The notes: generated by a model from the sequence alone, not told the origin. 8,553 nucleotides of DNA from Flavobacteriales bacterium (GCA_014239715.1 JAAZYJ010000032.1:1-8553), one strand, 5' to 3'; positions 1 to 8,192 are shown, counted from the stretch's first letter. Numbers and translations are program-made.

Positions 1-104
1 GTGCCACCCGGAGTAAATCATCGGGGCAACCTCTTGATATGATGGCCACCATGCTGCTGTATCTTTACGACAAGGAAATGGCCAAGACGCTTGCAGATCT
101 TTAG
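1..104 (+). CDS. C-terminal end of an unrecognised protein (5' end outside the window)
   Basis: Frame 3 of the plus strand is open from the left edge and ends at a TAG at 102-104, giving the last 33 residues of a protein whose start lies outside the window. The tail reads as an amphipathic helix rich in Leu, Met and Ala (...LLYLYDKEMAKTLADL), as is common at the end of a globular soluble enzyme. The other two plus frames close within 42 bases. I cannot assign a family from so short a tail. It is on the same strand as the ABC ATPase that starts 181 bases further on, but no co-transcription signal was seen. A Lys/His/Arg-rich frame on the opposite strand covers the same bases and looks like an antisense artefact. 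Confidence 0.5.
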   Translation, partial: ATRSKSSGQPLDMMATMLLYLYDKEMAKTLADL

Positions 105-234
105 TTTGTTTTTATCAGTCAGGTAATAGGCTAAACGGTGCTTGATGGTTTTGTGACTCACACCTGAATGGTTTCGTTTTGGTCTTTTGTTAGCCGAGGT
201 TGGTCTAAAATTATGCAACTCCATGACTCGTTTT

Positions 235-265
235 TTTGTTAACTCTTTTCAATAGACTATCTTAC
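235..265 (+). promoter_or_regulatory. Candidate Bacteroidota-type promoter for the ABC ATPase gene
   Basis: A TTTG at 235-238 is followed, after exactly 19 bases, by TATCTTAC at 258-265. This resembles the Bacteroidota sigma-A pattern TTTG / TAnnTTTG with its usual spacing. The -7 element matches at TA and TT but misses the final TG. Transcription would begin near 270, leaving a short leader before the ATG at 286, with no Shine-Dalgarno sequence, as is usual in this phylum. Weak match, found by eye. Confidence 0.3.
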
Positions 266-285
266 CTCGCCATTTTACTTATCGG

Positions 286-2088
286 ATGGGTAAAAAACCT
301 GTACTCGAAATAAAGAACCTAGTCACCGAATTCCACACGGAGGATGAAGTGATCCAAGCGGTTAACAACATCAGCTTCACGCTGCATAAAGGGGAGACTA
401 TTGGAATTGTTGGAGAATCTGGCTCCGGAAAATCAGTCACTTCACTTTCCGCAATGGGTTTGATTCAATCGCCTCCTGGAAAGATCGTCAATGGCAGTAT
501 CGTTCTGCATTCAAATGGCCAGGCTGTAGATCTGACAACCCTGCCAGACAATGAGATGAGAAAATATCGTGGGAATGAAATTGCCATGATATTTCAGGAG
601 CCCATGACCTCCTTGAACCCCGTTTATACATGCGGAAATCAAGTTGTTGAAGCGATCAAGCTACATCAGAAAGGGTCGGTGAATGCTAAAGAAAAAGCGA
701 TTCAATTGTTCAAGGAAGTTAAGCTTTCACGGCCCGAAGACATCTTCAATTCCTATCCCCATGAAATCTCAGGAGGCCAAAAACAACGTGTAATGATTGC
801 AATGGCAATCAGCTGCGAACCCTCTATTTTAATTGCAGACGAACCTACGACAGCACTAGATGTAACAGTTCAAAAAGATATTCTTGAACTGTTGAACGAA
901 ATGCAGCATAAAAAGAGTGTGGGTATTTTATTTATTACTCACGATCTGGGCGTAATTGCTGAGCTGGCTGATAAAGTTCTTGTGATGAACAGGGGAAGAA
1001 TCGTCGAATCGGGCAGCGTTCTAGACGTGTTCTCCAACCCTCAGCACCCATACACAAGAGGGCTTCTAGCTTGCAGGCCACCTGTAAAGAAGCGCTTAAA
1101 ATATCTTCCTACCACGAGTACTTTTATGACTCAAAAAGCCGATGGAAACATTGAGGAGCTGAGTGATGATGTCCCTAGCGTCCTAAACAAGCTAGAGCTA
1201 TCTGGAAAACAAATTGCTGAAAGAATAAACCGAATACTGGCACAGCCCCCAATATTGAAAGTCAGGGATGTTAAAACCCATTTCCCGATAAAAAACAGCT
1301 TTTTCGGTAAACCCAGAGAGTGGGTCAAAGCAGTGGATGGAGTTTCATTTGATGTACGTAAGGGGGAAACGCTGGGGCTTGTGGGAGAATCCGGATGCGG
1401 AAAAACGACGCTAGGCAGAACATTGCTAAGGCTTATCGAGCCCACAAGTGGCACAATAGAATTTGACGGGGAAGAAATTACAGAGCTAGGTCAACGTGAG
1501 CTGCGTCAGGTCCGCAAAAATATGCAGATAATATTTCAAGACCCATACTCGTCTTTGAATCCAAGGCTCACGGTTGGCGCGGCAATTATGGAGCCGATGA
1601 AGGTGCATAATATATTTGACAATGATTCAGAAAGGAAGGACTATGTAATAGAGCTTCTTAAAAAAGTCAGCATGAAGGAGGCTCACTTTTATCGCTACCC
1701 GCATGAATTTTCCGGAGGTCAGCGACAAAGGATCAGCATTGCCAGAGCGTTAGCTGTCAAGCCTAAGTTTATAATCTGCGATGAATCTGTTTCGTCTCTT
1801 GATGTTAGCGTTCAGGCGGAAGTATTGAATTTGTTAAATGAGCTGAGAGATAATTTTGATCTGACCTATATTTTCATCTCGCACGATCTTTCGGTAGTGA
1901 GACACATGAGCGATCGTATGGTGGTAATGAACAGGGGTAAAATAGAGGAAATAGGCGTTGCGGATGAAATCTATAATTACCCGGAAAAGGAATACACTCA
2001 AAAATTGATCAGCTCCATTCCTAAAGGTGAAATAGCAGACATAAAAGCTCGAATCAAAAGGAAGGAATCCCGTAAATCAGTGACCTGA
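286..2088 (+). CDS. Fused double-domain ABC transporter ATP-binding protein, oligopeptide/dipeptide (Opp/Dpp) type
   Basis: This 600-residue cytoplasmic ATPase carries two complete ABC nucleotide-binding domains in tandem, like E. coli YejF and GsiA, and would power import of short peptides or a similar solute through inner-membrane permeases. Domain 1: Walker A GESGSGKS at 43-50, Q-loop Gln104, signature SGGQ at 162-165, Walker B with Glu186, His219, then the [11 protein letters not shown] stretch (251-261) typical of the oligo_HPY C-terminal extension of peptide transporters. A linker of about 60 residues leads to domain 2: Walker A GESGCGKT at 367-374, Q-loop Gln418, signature SGGQ at 476-479, Walker B with Glu500, His533. 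Both catalytic glutamates are kept, so both sites look competent. In domain 2 the usual DEPVSALD reads DESVSSLD. No permease or binding-protein gene is adjacent, so the partners must lie elsewhere. The ATG at 286 lies just before the first beta strand. The 3' end overlaps the opposing gene by 12 bases. Confidence 0.95.
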   Translation: MGKKPVLEIKNLVTEFHTEDEVIQAVNNISFTLHKGETIGIVGESGSGKSVTSLSAMGLIQSPPGKIVNGSIVLHSNGQAVDLTTLPDNEMRKYRGNEIAMIFQEPMTSLNPVYTCGNQVVEAIKLHQKGSVNAKEKAIQLFKEVKLSRPEDIFNSYPHEISGGQKQRVMIAMAISCEPSILIADEPTTALDVTVQKDILELLNEMQHKKSVGILFITHDLGVIAELADKVLVMNRGRIVESGSVLDVFSNPQHPYTRGLLACRPPVKKRLKYLPTTSTFMTQKADGNIEELSDDVPSVLNKLELSGKQIAERINRILAQPPILKVRDVKTHFPIKNSFFGKPREWVKAVDGVSFDVRKGETLGLVGESGCGKTTLGRTLLRLIEPTSGTIEFDGEEITELGQRELRQVRKNMQIIFQDPYSSLNPRLTVGAAIMEPMKVHNIFDNDSERKDYVIELLKKVSMKEAHFYRYPHEFSGGQRQRISIARALAVKPKFIICDESVSSLDVSVQAEVLNLLNELRDNFDLTYIFISHDLSVVRHMSDRMVVMNRGKIEEIGVADEIYNYPEKEYTQKLISSIPKGEIADIKARIKRKESRKSVT

Positions 2089-3468
2089 AGAGTTTAGCGG
2101 TGTATCCTTGATCGTTGTGCCCTTTTTTGCAGCATCATAATCGGGTCGCTGTAAATATGATTCAAACGTTTTCCAGTCCTGTTTCTTAAATTTCGGGTGG
2201 GTTATGCTGAACCAATATGCTTCTTTGGTCATGCCGTCCCAGTGAATCATATTCCTCCGGTACTGACCCGTTTGAAACAGGTTAAGCAACAGAAAGAATA
2301 CACCAATGGACAGAATTGGAACTGAAATAATCCATCGCTTCAGACTAAAGCTGATCAATGCTGCAAGCGGGAATGCTAACACCGCATAATACTGAACCAT
2401 TGCCCTCATGCCAAAACTGCCTCCAAACCACCAAGACCACCAGCTGGAAAAAATATAAATAGTCAATACCAGGATGATCGGAACCACAACTTGAAATGAC
2501 TTTGAGCTCCCCCTGAACAGCAGCAGTCCGAAGATTGAAAAGAGCATCATTGGGGTATACACAAGCCAGCCTTTTCTGTAGCTGACAAGAAAATCAATCA
2601 CATGTGGAGATGCAAAGAAAAATCGCTCATCGCTGCCGTAAGAGAAGAATACCCAGCTGCCCGTTTGAATCTTCCAAAAAACAAGCTGCGGACTTAGGAC
2701 AATCACAAATAAAACAAGGGCCCCGATTATTTTCCATTTTTCTTTCCAAAAAAATGTCATTTTATCCTTAAGGACTCCTACGCTGTTGACACCATATAAT
2801 AAGGGGAGAATTAAAATAAACACTGCCGTTGGCCTGATCAGGGCGCAGAGCCCTCCAAGGAACCCAATGAGCAGAACATGTCTGGACCTTCCTTCATCGT
2901 GCCAGATCACCGATGAATAAATAATTATTGAAAATAAGGCAAACAAATATGAATGGGGGTATTCTGCTTGACCCAAAGTGTAATAAAATAGATTGGTGCC
3001 GAGAAACAGAAAGACGCAAGTAATGGCTACGGTCAGCTCACTGAAAAAGCGTAAAAGTGCTTTTGAAAGGAATAGCATCCCAAGGAAAAAATACAGCAAT
3101 GCCCCTGTTCGAATACAAATGACATAAGGCAGGGAATATCCATCTCTCTCATAAATGCTGTTTTTAGCCCAGGTGTCTGCGGCAAGGAAAAACGGCAGGT
3201 TCATCATTGCCAGCCCCATTGTGACCTTTGGCACTTTTTGTCCACTTTTTGAATCGATCAGCCAATAGCTGTGTTGAAAATTAAAGTCGAGGTCGTCATG
3301 GATGAAAAATGCCGGCAGATAGCTGTAGTATTGATCAATGTCTTGTAAGAAATAATGATCATGGCCCCTAGAATCCTTGTATTTATCATAAGTGAAAAAA
3401 GCAAAGACAAACAACCCTAGAAAGGTAACTTTCAGTATAAGCCTTTTTTTGAGTAGGTCTCGCATCAC
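2077..3468 (-). CDS. Multipass membrane glycosyltransferase, GT39/PMT-like
   Basis: A 463-residue integral membrane protein with about ten hydrophobic segments (roughly 10-27, 118-138, 143-162, 171-188, 198-226, 247-265, 303-318, 327-342, 355-375, 380-397). After the first segment comes a polar loop with [11 protein letters not shown] (43-53), placed as the acidic catalytic loop of GT-C fold enzymes such as PMT and ArnT. The [13 protein letters not shown] stretch (343-355) is a motif I associate with bacterial GT39-like membrane proteins. The expected role is transfer of a sugar from a polyprenyl-phosphate donor to a protein, lipid or glycan on the periplasmic side; acceptor and sugar are unknown. 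It directly follows the GT2 gene: GTG at 3468 would overlap the GT2 stop by four bases (GTGA), ATG at 3465 by one (TGATG), so translation is probably coupled. Length is near the family norm. The C-terminal 65 residues are polar. The family call is firmer than any substrate claim. Confidence 0.8.
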   Translation of the reverse strand: MMRDLLKKRLILKVTFLGLFVFAFFTYDKYKDSRGHDHYFLQDIDQYYSYLPAFFIHDDLDFNFQHSYWLIDSKSGQKVPKVTMGLAMMNLPFFLAADTWAKNSIYERDGYSLPYVICIRTGALLYFFLGMLFLSKALLRFFSELTVAITCVFLFLGTNLFYYTLGQAEYPHSYLFALFSIIIYSSVIWHDEGRSRHVLLIGFLGGLCALIRPTAVFILILPLLYGVNSVGVLKDKMTFFWKEKWKIIGALVLFVIVLSPQLVFWKIQTGSWVFFSYGSDERFFFASPHVIDFLVSYRKGWLVYTPMMLFSIFGLLLFRGSSKSFQVVVPIILVLTIYIFSSWWSWWFGGSFGMRAMVQYYAVLAFPLAALISFSLKRWIISVPILSIGVFFLLLNLFQTGQYRRNMIHWDGMTKEAYWFSITHPKFKKQDWKTFESYLQRPDYDAAKKGTTIKDTPLNSSGH

Positions 3469-4187
3469 TTCCTGGACCAGATGTTGTATTTATGGATGCA
3501 CCATATTGCTCTGAACCCGTCTTTCCAGCCAATTTTTTTCCCCTCTTCATATGTCCTGCCGTAATAAGAGATCCCCACCTCATACACTCTTATGCCCGGC
3601 ACTCTTGAAAGTTTTGCGGTAAGCTCCGGTTCAAAACCAAACCTTCGCTCCTTTAAGTTCAGCCCCTGAACTATTTCCGTCTTCATCAGCTTATAACACG
3701 TTTCCATGTCAGTCAAATTTAAGTTGGTATACATGTTGCTCAACAATGTCAAGAACTTGTTCCCAATGGAGTGCCAGAAAAATAAAATCCTATGGGGGTT
3801 GCCACCCATGAATCTTGAACCGTATACAACGTCTGCAAACCCCGACAAAACCGGTTTCAGTAAATGATTGTACTCTTCAGGGTCGTATTCAAGATCCGCA
3901 TCCTGAATAATTAAAAATTCACCCGTTGCCAGCTCAATCCCCTTGTGCAATGCCGCTCCCTTGCCCATGTTGACCGACTGATTGAACAAACGAATATCCA
4001 GCTCAGGATGTTGAGCAATGTATGCCTCGATCACTTCTTTGGTCTTGTCTTTGGAGCAGTCATTTACCAAAATGATCTCTTTGGCGATATTGTTTTTTAA
4101 TTCAACCTCTCTTACTTTATTCAGGATAAGATTAATTGTGTTGGCCTCGTTATAAGCGGGTATTATTATTGACAGTTTTGAGATCAT
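3465..4187 (-). CDS. GT2-family glycosyltransferase, polyprenyl-phosphate sugar synthase (DPM1-like)
   Basis: A 240-residue GT-A fold glycosyltransferase. Visible motifs: the opening [10 protein letters not shown] (6-15), VNDCSKD with Asp43, the DXD-type metal and nucleotide-sugar site QDADLEYDP (95-103), GSRF (123-126), TDMETCYK (159-166), and [13 protein letters not shown] (181-193), together the pattern of dolichol/undecaprenyl-phosphate mannose or glucose synthases. It ends in [15 protein letters not shown] (210-224) with no C-terminal membrane helices, so it resembles short DPM1-like forms rather than GtrB. It would transfer a sugar from a nucleotide donor to a polyprenyl-phosphate on the cytoplasmic face. 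The next gene, a GT39-like membrane protein, overlaps its stop and is a natural user of the product. The ATG at 4187 sits directly before the first beta strand, and a TATCTTTG box 13 bases upstream supports it. Which sugar is used cannot be read from the sequence. Confidence 0.92.
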   Translation of the reverse strand: MISKLSIIIPAYNEANTINLILNKVREVELKNNIAKEIILVNDCSKDKTKEVIEAYIAQHPELDIRLFNQSVNMGKGAALHKGIELATGEFLIIQDADLEYDPEEYNHLLKPVLSGFADVVYGSRFMGGNPHRILFFWHSIGNKFLTLLSNMYTNLNLTDMETCYKLMKTEIVQGLNLKERRFGFEPELTAKLSRVPGIRVYEVGISYYGRTYEEGKKIGWKDGFRAIWCIHKYNIWSRK

Positions 4188-4200
4188 TTCTGAAGTTGTC

Positions 4201-4236
4201 CAAAGATAGTTTTTAATTCAACGTGGAAGCTGTCAA
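4201..4236 (-). promoter_or_regulatory. Candidate Bacteroidota promoter for the GT2 / GT39-like gene pair
   Basis: Read on the minus strand, 4208-4201 is TATCTTTG, a perfect match to the Bacteroidota -7 consensus TAnnTTTG. Upstream, 4236-4231 reads TTGACA. The gap from that hexamer to the -7 box is 22 bases; measured from the TTG core it is 25, slightly longer than the usual 17-23. A start site near 4195 would give a leader of only about ten bases before the ATG at 4187. The -7 box is strong and the upstream element only fair. Confidence 0.42.
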
Positions 4237-4325
4237 CCCAAAAGCCACTGTCGTTTTGGTTATTTATGGCGGCAGCTAAAATTATTTAGGGGAAACTGAC
4301 TTCTGTTCTTAACTTCGCAACAGAA

Positions 4326-5798
4326 ATGGTACGACTAACTACATTTTGCTTATCTGTAACGGTTATCTGTCTAATTTGCTGCACAGATAATATATCAAAA
4401 GAAATCGGAACAGCCACACATAAAGAGCAGGTTGAACCACACTTCCTAATTGAAGACACGTCGAGTGCCCTTGCATATGATTCCAGCTATACTCAAGGAG
4501 TTACGGCAGTAGACCTGAACGGCGATTTTTATCCTGAGATTTTTGCCACAAATAGCTGGAAAAATGACAATAACTTCTTTTATCAAAATGACCGTGGAAC
4601 CTTTATAAAAGTCGATACGCACTCCCTTACCAGCGATCGGCTAAATGCCAATGGTGCGTGTTGGGGAGATTTTACACGAAACGGAAAGCTTGACCTGGTA
4701 GTTGCCAATGTCAATAATGCCTCAAATCAGATTTTCATTGCTTCAGCAGACACTTTTAGTGTGAAAAAAGTTCCACAATATGACTCGATCAATAGCTGGA
4801 CTTACGGCATGACTTGGGTTGACGCCACAAACTCCGGCTTTTTGGACCTTTATGCGGTTAATTATCATGATCAGCCAAATGTATTCTATCGAAACATTGA
4901 CGGTCAGCTCATAGAATCACAAGATCATGTGCTTTCAGCCGGTTCCCATTCCTCCCTAAATGCCGTTTGGGCTGACCTTGACAATAACGGATATTTGGAT
5001 GTTATTATCTGTGGTGCTAAAAGAAACTTGATTTTTAAAAATCTGGGCGGATATCATTTTGAGCAACTAATGGAATCGCCCATCATTCAAGCAAATCTCA
5101 CCTCTTACGGGTGCTCAGTTGGAGATTATGATAATGATGGGTATATGGACCTGTTCTTTACCAACTGGGATAGCCCCAATCATCTCTACAGAAACCTTGG
5201 AGGTTGGGAGTTTGAGCTAATGAGCAATGCCGGGCTACCATCAATAAAGAGCCTTACAGAAGGGTCTTGCTGGGGTGACTTTGACAATGACGGGTGGATT
5301 GACCTGGCCGTTTCCAATGACGGGGAAAACTCATTGTTTAAAAACCACTTGGGGCAACGCTTTGAGCCTCTAGATGTTCACGGCTTTACTGATACAAGTA
5401 TAAATTCAAACGCCTTGGTTTTTTTCGATTCAGACCGCAACGGTTTCGTAGACCTGTATGTAGCGAATGGGGGAAATCAAAAAAATCAATTTTTCAAAAA
5501 TAGAGGCGGTAAAAATCACTGGATTAAAATTCACTTAACGGGACAGCGGAGCAATAGCTCCGCAATTGGCTCAAAAGTGCAAGTATACGCCGGGGGAACT
5601 CAGCAAACTCGGGAAGTAAGTGCCCAGTCGGGGGGTGGTTGTGGAAGCCAAAAACCGCTAACATTACACTTCGGACTTGGACAACACCAGAGTGTTGATT
5701 CGATCGTGATTCATTGGTCTGCAGGAAGTGTTCAAAATCTTTATTCCCAAAATTCAAATCAGCTAATTCAAATTACTGAGCCTGACTCAGGCCAGTAG
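4326..5798 (+). CDS. Secreted FG-GAP/VCBS-repeat lipoprotein with C-terminal ASPIC/UnbV domain
   Basis: A 490-residue exported protein. The N-terminus has one basic residue, a hydrophobic stretch (4-17) and adjacent cysteines at 18-19 in LICC, an imperfect lipobox, so it is probably a lipoprotein anchored in the outer membrane. Seven FG-GAP/VCBS repeats begin at Asp63, 115, 166, 217, 267, 318 and 368, each followed by a blade end such as FYRN or LFKN; seven such blades predict one complete beta-propeller. Repeats 4 to 6 carry full calcium-loop patterns (DLDNNGYLD, DYDNDGYMD, DFDNDGWID); the first three are degenerate. After NHWIKI (397-402), residues of about 413-483 form an ASPIC/UnbV domain, as in CRTAC1-like proteins. 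Such proteins are usually surface or adhesion proteins or partners of SusC/D-like systems, but no precise function is known. It is read divergently from the GT2 gene, with 138 bases between. The ATG at 4326 is supported because it opens the signal sequence. Confidence 0.9.
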   Translation: MVRLTTFCLSVTVICLICCTDNISKEIGTATHKEQVEPHFLIEDTSSALAYDSSYTQGVTAVDLNGDFYPEIFATNSWKNDNNFFYQNDRGTFIKVDTHSLTSDRLNANGACWGDFTRNGKLDLVVANVNNASNQIFIASADTFSVKKVPQYDSINSWTYGMTWVDATNSGFLDLYAVNYHDQPNVFYRNIDGQLIESQDHVLSAGSHSSLNAVWADLDNNGYLDVIICGAKRNLIFKNLGGYHFEQLMESPIIQANLTSYGCSVGDYDNDGYMDLFFTNWDSPNHLYRNLGGWEFELMSNAGLPSIKSLTEGSCWGDFDNDGWIDLAVSNDGENSLFKNHLGQRFEPLDVHGFTDTSINSNALVFFDSDRNGFVDLYVANGGNQKNQFFKNRGGKNHWIKIHLTGQRSNSSAIGSKVQVYAGGTQQTREVSAQSGGGCGSQKPLTLHFGLGQHQSVDSIVIHWSAGSVQNLYSQNSNQLIQITEPDSGQ

Positions 5799-5811
5799 TT
5801 CTTGCAACACG

Positions 5812-5832
5812 AAGTGTGAATTTGCACTTTTT
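5812..5832 (+). terminator. Small intrinsic terminator after the FG-GAP lipoprotein gene
   Basis: Fourteen bases after the stop codon, AAGTGT (5812-5817) and GCACTT (5824-5829) form a six-pair stem with one T-G wobble around a six-base GAATTT loop. A T-run follows (5828-5832). The stem is AT-rich and short, so it is likely weak. The T-run is on the plus strand only, so it would not serve the gene arriving from the right, which ends at 5933. Confidence 0.45.
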
Positions 5833-5932
5833 ATTACCCCTAACTTAGCGGCCCTTCTGATCTCTATTCCTGAACATGGCTAGCTCCCCTTTCGATTCCC
5901 GGCATTTACCCGATTGGTTGGCTTGCGTAGCA

Positions 5933-7459
5933 TTATTGCTTTACTCTAAAGATCTTTACGTTCCTAAACCTGCCGATCTCCTCGCCAATTAGGTGTTCTA
6001 CTGCCGATACGTCCAGTGTTGAGTTATCGGCAGTTAAGATATACCTGGCGCCATGATCAATTTTCTGTTGCAGAGATCTACTGTTGCTCATGTTCCCCCC
6101 ATATGCGGTCCACCCTTTTCTGTTCATCAGGTAAAGTGAGATGTTAAAACTAGGGTCGGGAAAAGAAACTACCAGAGCATCTTTCTCTACACCGATCTCG
6201 TCCAGATATGGTTCAATTTCCATAAACGCATCCAAATAATTGTCGTTAGACACCCAGCTCCAATAGGCCCTCTCGTTCTTCGTGGTTATTTTCCAAGCCA
6301 GCATATTGTATACTCCTAATTGATCTGAATATCTCATCCGCATGTTGTTGTGACAATAAATGACTCCCCCGAACAATATGACAAGTGCAGAAACCCGAAT
6401 CCAGTATTTTTGAAACAGCTCGCGGTTCTTCATCCCATACATCGCCGAAACAGCCAATATAACCGGGAAGATCATAGGGTTCAGGAAATAATAATCATGG
6501 TATTCAAGTGCGTTGAACCAACACAGAACATAAAGTACAGCTCCTATTCCTGTTATCAAAGTAACAAGCTTTAGGTCTATCGGTATCGACCTCAGTCTTA
6601 CTAAAAAATAGCCTCCGAAAAAAAAGATCAGCAGATAGCCCAGAGGGCTAAAAAGCTGGAAAAGGGTAATCTTCCCGAAGAACTTACAACCTGCAATAAT
6701 ATCTTCCGCACTCATCTGCCAGATCGGCCAGAAATCATTAAACGTATACTTTCCCCCGTGGAGACCATTGTAGTGGCCGGCGTAAGAATACCACAGGAAC
6801 ACAAAGAACAAAGTGAGCAGTCCTCCCCCGAATAACGGCAACCAATTTATCTTCCTTCTTTTGGACAAGACCATGACCAGCTCAGCCCCACAAATGCCTA
6901 TAAACCCGATTAGCCCCGTGACTTTTAGCAGTCCCGAAATCATAAAAAGAAGGCAGATGAACAGCCATTTTCGACTCGAGGGCTTCTCGCGGTAATCAAA
7001 ATACACGGCCAGCCCAAATATGGCGAAGCTCAGTGCGGGCACGTTGCTCAAAAAATTGTTCGCATAAAAAACAACCAGGGGCGACGTAAATATTGTCAAC
7101 GACACAACAATTGCCCAAAACTGATCCAGGTGCTTGGTCAGTGCTCGGAACAGGCAAAACACACTGGACAGGAACAGACACAAAACCAGCAGTCGATAGA
7201 TCCATTCGTGATGACCAAATATTTGCCATAGTTTCCCTACAACATAATACAGCCCCGGAAATTCTCCAGCTGTTTTACCGGTGGTTAAATCATCACTTAT
7301 CAGGTTGTGGATCTGCGGCTCCAAAAGATTGTTTTCCTGGATGTATCCATGTGCGATCGAAGTGCAGTCTGCCTGTCGCCATGAGTGCATTGATTGTGGC
7401 TTATACGTCACTACTTTATGGTAGCTATACGCAAATGACATCAGTAAGAGGAGGGCCAA
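5933..7459 (-). CDS. Multipass membrane glycosyltransferase, GT39/ArnT-like; start codon uncertain
   Basis: A membrane protein of at least 508 residues. It has the GT39/ArnT hallmarks: HSWRQAD (25-31), the first-loop WRQxD motif with Asp31 as the likely acid/base position; EFPGLYY (66-72); repeated hydrophobic segments between about 88 and 365; and EYHDYYFLNP (319-328), common in this family. The last 120 or so residues are a soluble domain containing SFPDPSFNISLYLMNRKGW (432-450). Expected role: transfer of a sugar from a lipid-phosphate donor on the periplasmic face; acceptor unknown. The TTG at 7459 is the first standard start, but the frame stays open to 7534 and the translation there (KSRFQNWIFLALLLL) looks like the true, basic-then-hydrophobic first membrane segment. 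A near-cognate ATT at 7522 would give 529 residues and sit 7 bases after the upstream stop. It follows the CoA-transferase genes on the same strand and may be read with them. It shows no obvious similarity to the 2077-3468 protein beyond the fold class. Confidence 0.82.
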   Translation of the reverse strand: MALLLLMSFAYSYHKVVTYKPQSMHSWRQADCTSIAHGYIQENNLLEPQIHNLISDDLTTGKTAGEFPGLYYVVGKLWQIFGHHEWIYRLLVLCLFLSSVFCLFRALTKHLDQFWAIVVSLTIFTSPLVVFYANNFLSNVPALSFAIFGLAVYFDYREKPSSRKWLFICLLFMISGLLKVTGLIGFIGICGAELVMVLSKRRKINWLPLFGGGLLTLFFVFLWYSYAGHYNGLHGGKYTFNDFWPIWQMSAEDIIAGCKFFGKITLFQLFSPLGYLLIFFFGGYFLVRLRSIPIDLKLVTLITGIGAVLYVLCWFNALEYHDYYFLNPMIFPVILAVSAMYGMKNRELFQKYWIRVSALVILFGGVIYCHNNMRMRYSDQLGVYNMLAWKITTKNERAYWSWVSNDNYLDAFMEIEPYLDEIGVEKDALVVSFPDPSFNISLYLMNRKGWTAYGGNMSNSRSLQQKIDHGARYILTADNSTLDVSAVEHLIGEEIGRFRNVKIFRVKQ

Positions 7460-7529
7460 GAAAATCCAATTTTGAAACCTGGATTTAGGGAAAATAAGTG
7501 CGTTTAATACGGTTTTGATAATTACTGTT

Positions 7530-8192
7530 TTAACCTATTTGCATCTCAGGAATATCTCCTTCGATGATTAACTTCCCAGAAGTGGCTTTTTTAACTTCTT
7601 CAACACTTACGCCCGGTGCTCTCTCGATCAGTTTAAACCCTCCCTCAGGTAAGACGTCAAGCACTGCTAAATTTGTAACAATCTTATTGATACAATTGAC
7701 GCCCGTTAATGGTAGCGTGCAGTTTGGCAACAATTTGGATTCCCCCTTTTTGTTCGTGTGCATCATGGCTACAATAATATTATCTGCAGAAGCCACAAGG
7801 TCCATTGCGCCGCCCATGCCTTTCACCATTCTTCCCGGGATCTTCCAGTTTGCTATATCTCCATTTTCTGACACTTCCATAGCGCCAAGCACTGTAAGTT
7901 GGACGTGCTGTCCACGTATCATTGCAAAGCTCGTTGATGAGCTAAAGTAAGCAGCTCCCGGCAAAGCCGTAATTGTTTGTTTCCCTGCATTGATCAGGTC
8001 TGCATCTTCTTCTCCGTCATACGGAAAGGGGCCCATTCCTAGAATGCCATTTTCGGATTGAAATTCAACCTCAATTTCTTTTGGAATATAGTTTGCAATT
8101 AGTGTTGGGATCCCTATCCCAAGGTTTACATACCACCCGTCTCGCAGCTCTTGTGCAATGCGCTTCGCTATTCCGTTCTTATCTAGTGCCAT
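7530..8192 (-). CDS. scoB: 3-oxoacid CoA-transferase subunit B (succinyl-CoA:acetoacetate type)
   Basis: A 220-residue subunit, a normal length for the B chain. It opens with the [13 protein letters not shown] segment (19-31) and carries [12 protein letters not shown] (44-55), where Glu47 is the catalytic glutamate that forms the enzyme-CoA thioester. [18 protein letters not shown] (103-120) and [10 protein letters not shown] (124-133) follow, both typical of SCOT B subunits. With subunit A it moves CoA from succinyl-CoA to acetoacetate, giving acetoacetyl-CoA and succinate, in the cytoplasm; this serves ketone-body use and leucine or butyrate breakdown. Its ATG (8192-8190) shares one base with the TAA of subunit A (8194-8192), so the pair is translationally coupled. 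All visible key residues are intact. The acetate:acetoacetate (AtoA) form is a close alternative that motifs alone do not fully exclude. Confidence 0.95.
   Translation of the reverse strand: MALDKNGIAKRIAQELRDGWYVNLGIGIPTLIANYIPKEIEVEFQSENGILGMGPFPYDGEEDADLINAGKQTITALPGAAYFSSSTSFAMIRGQHVQLTVLGAMEVSENGDIANWKIPGRMVKGMGGAMDLVASADNIIVAMMHTNKKGESKLLPNCTLPLTGVNCINKIVTNLAVLDVLPEGGFKLIERAPGVSVEEVKKATSGKLIIEGDIPEMQIG

Noticed and set aside
128..180. Near-palindrome GTGACTCAC and a repeated TGGTTT motif upstream of the ABC gene
   Set aside because: The palindrome has only four paired bases per arm and the repeats are short and imperfect; neither stands out from chance.
18..224. Minus-strand open frame of 68 codons, rich in Lys, His and Arg
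   Set aside because: It has no recognisable domain or promoter, and it overlaps a plus-strand frame that reads like a true protein end. The composition is that of an antisense artefact.
1131..1454. Minus-strand open frame of 107 codons inside the ABC ATPase gene
   Set aside because: It is a Ser/Pro-rich mirror of the second Walker A region. The sense strand is clearly coding.
5833..5932. Possible small RNA or terminator for the leftward gene in the convergent gap
   Set aside because: No stem with a following T-run is visible on the minus strand; the only matches are short palindromes such as GCTAGC.
7093..7488. Plus-strand open frame of 131 codons
   Set aside because: It lies opposite the GT39/ArnT-like gene, which carries the WRQxD and other family motifs. 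The plus-strand translation has low-complexity composition and no family features.
7564..7950. Plus-strand open frame of 128 codons opposite scoB
   Set aside because: The minus strand encodes a full, well-conserved CoA-transferase subunit; the plus frame is a shadow of it.
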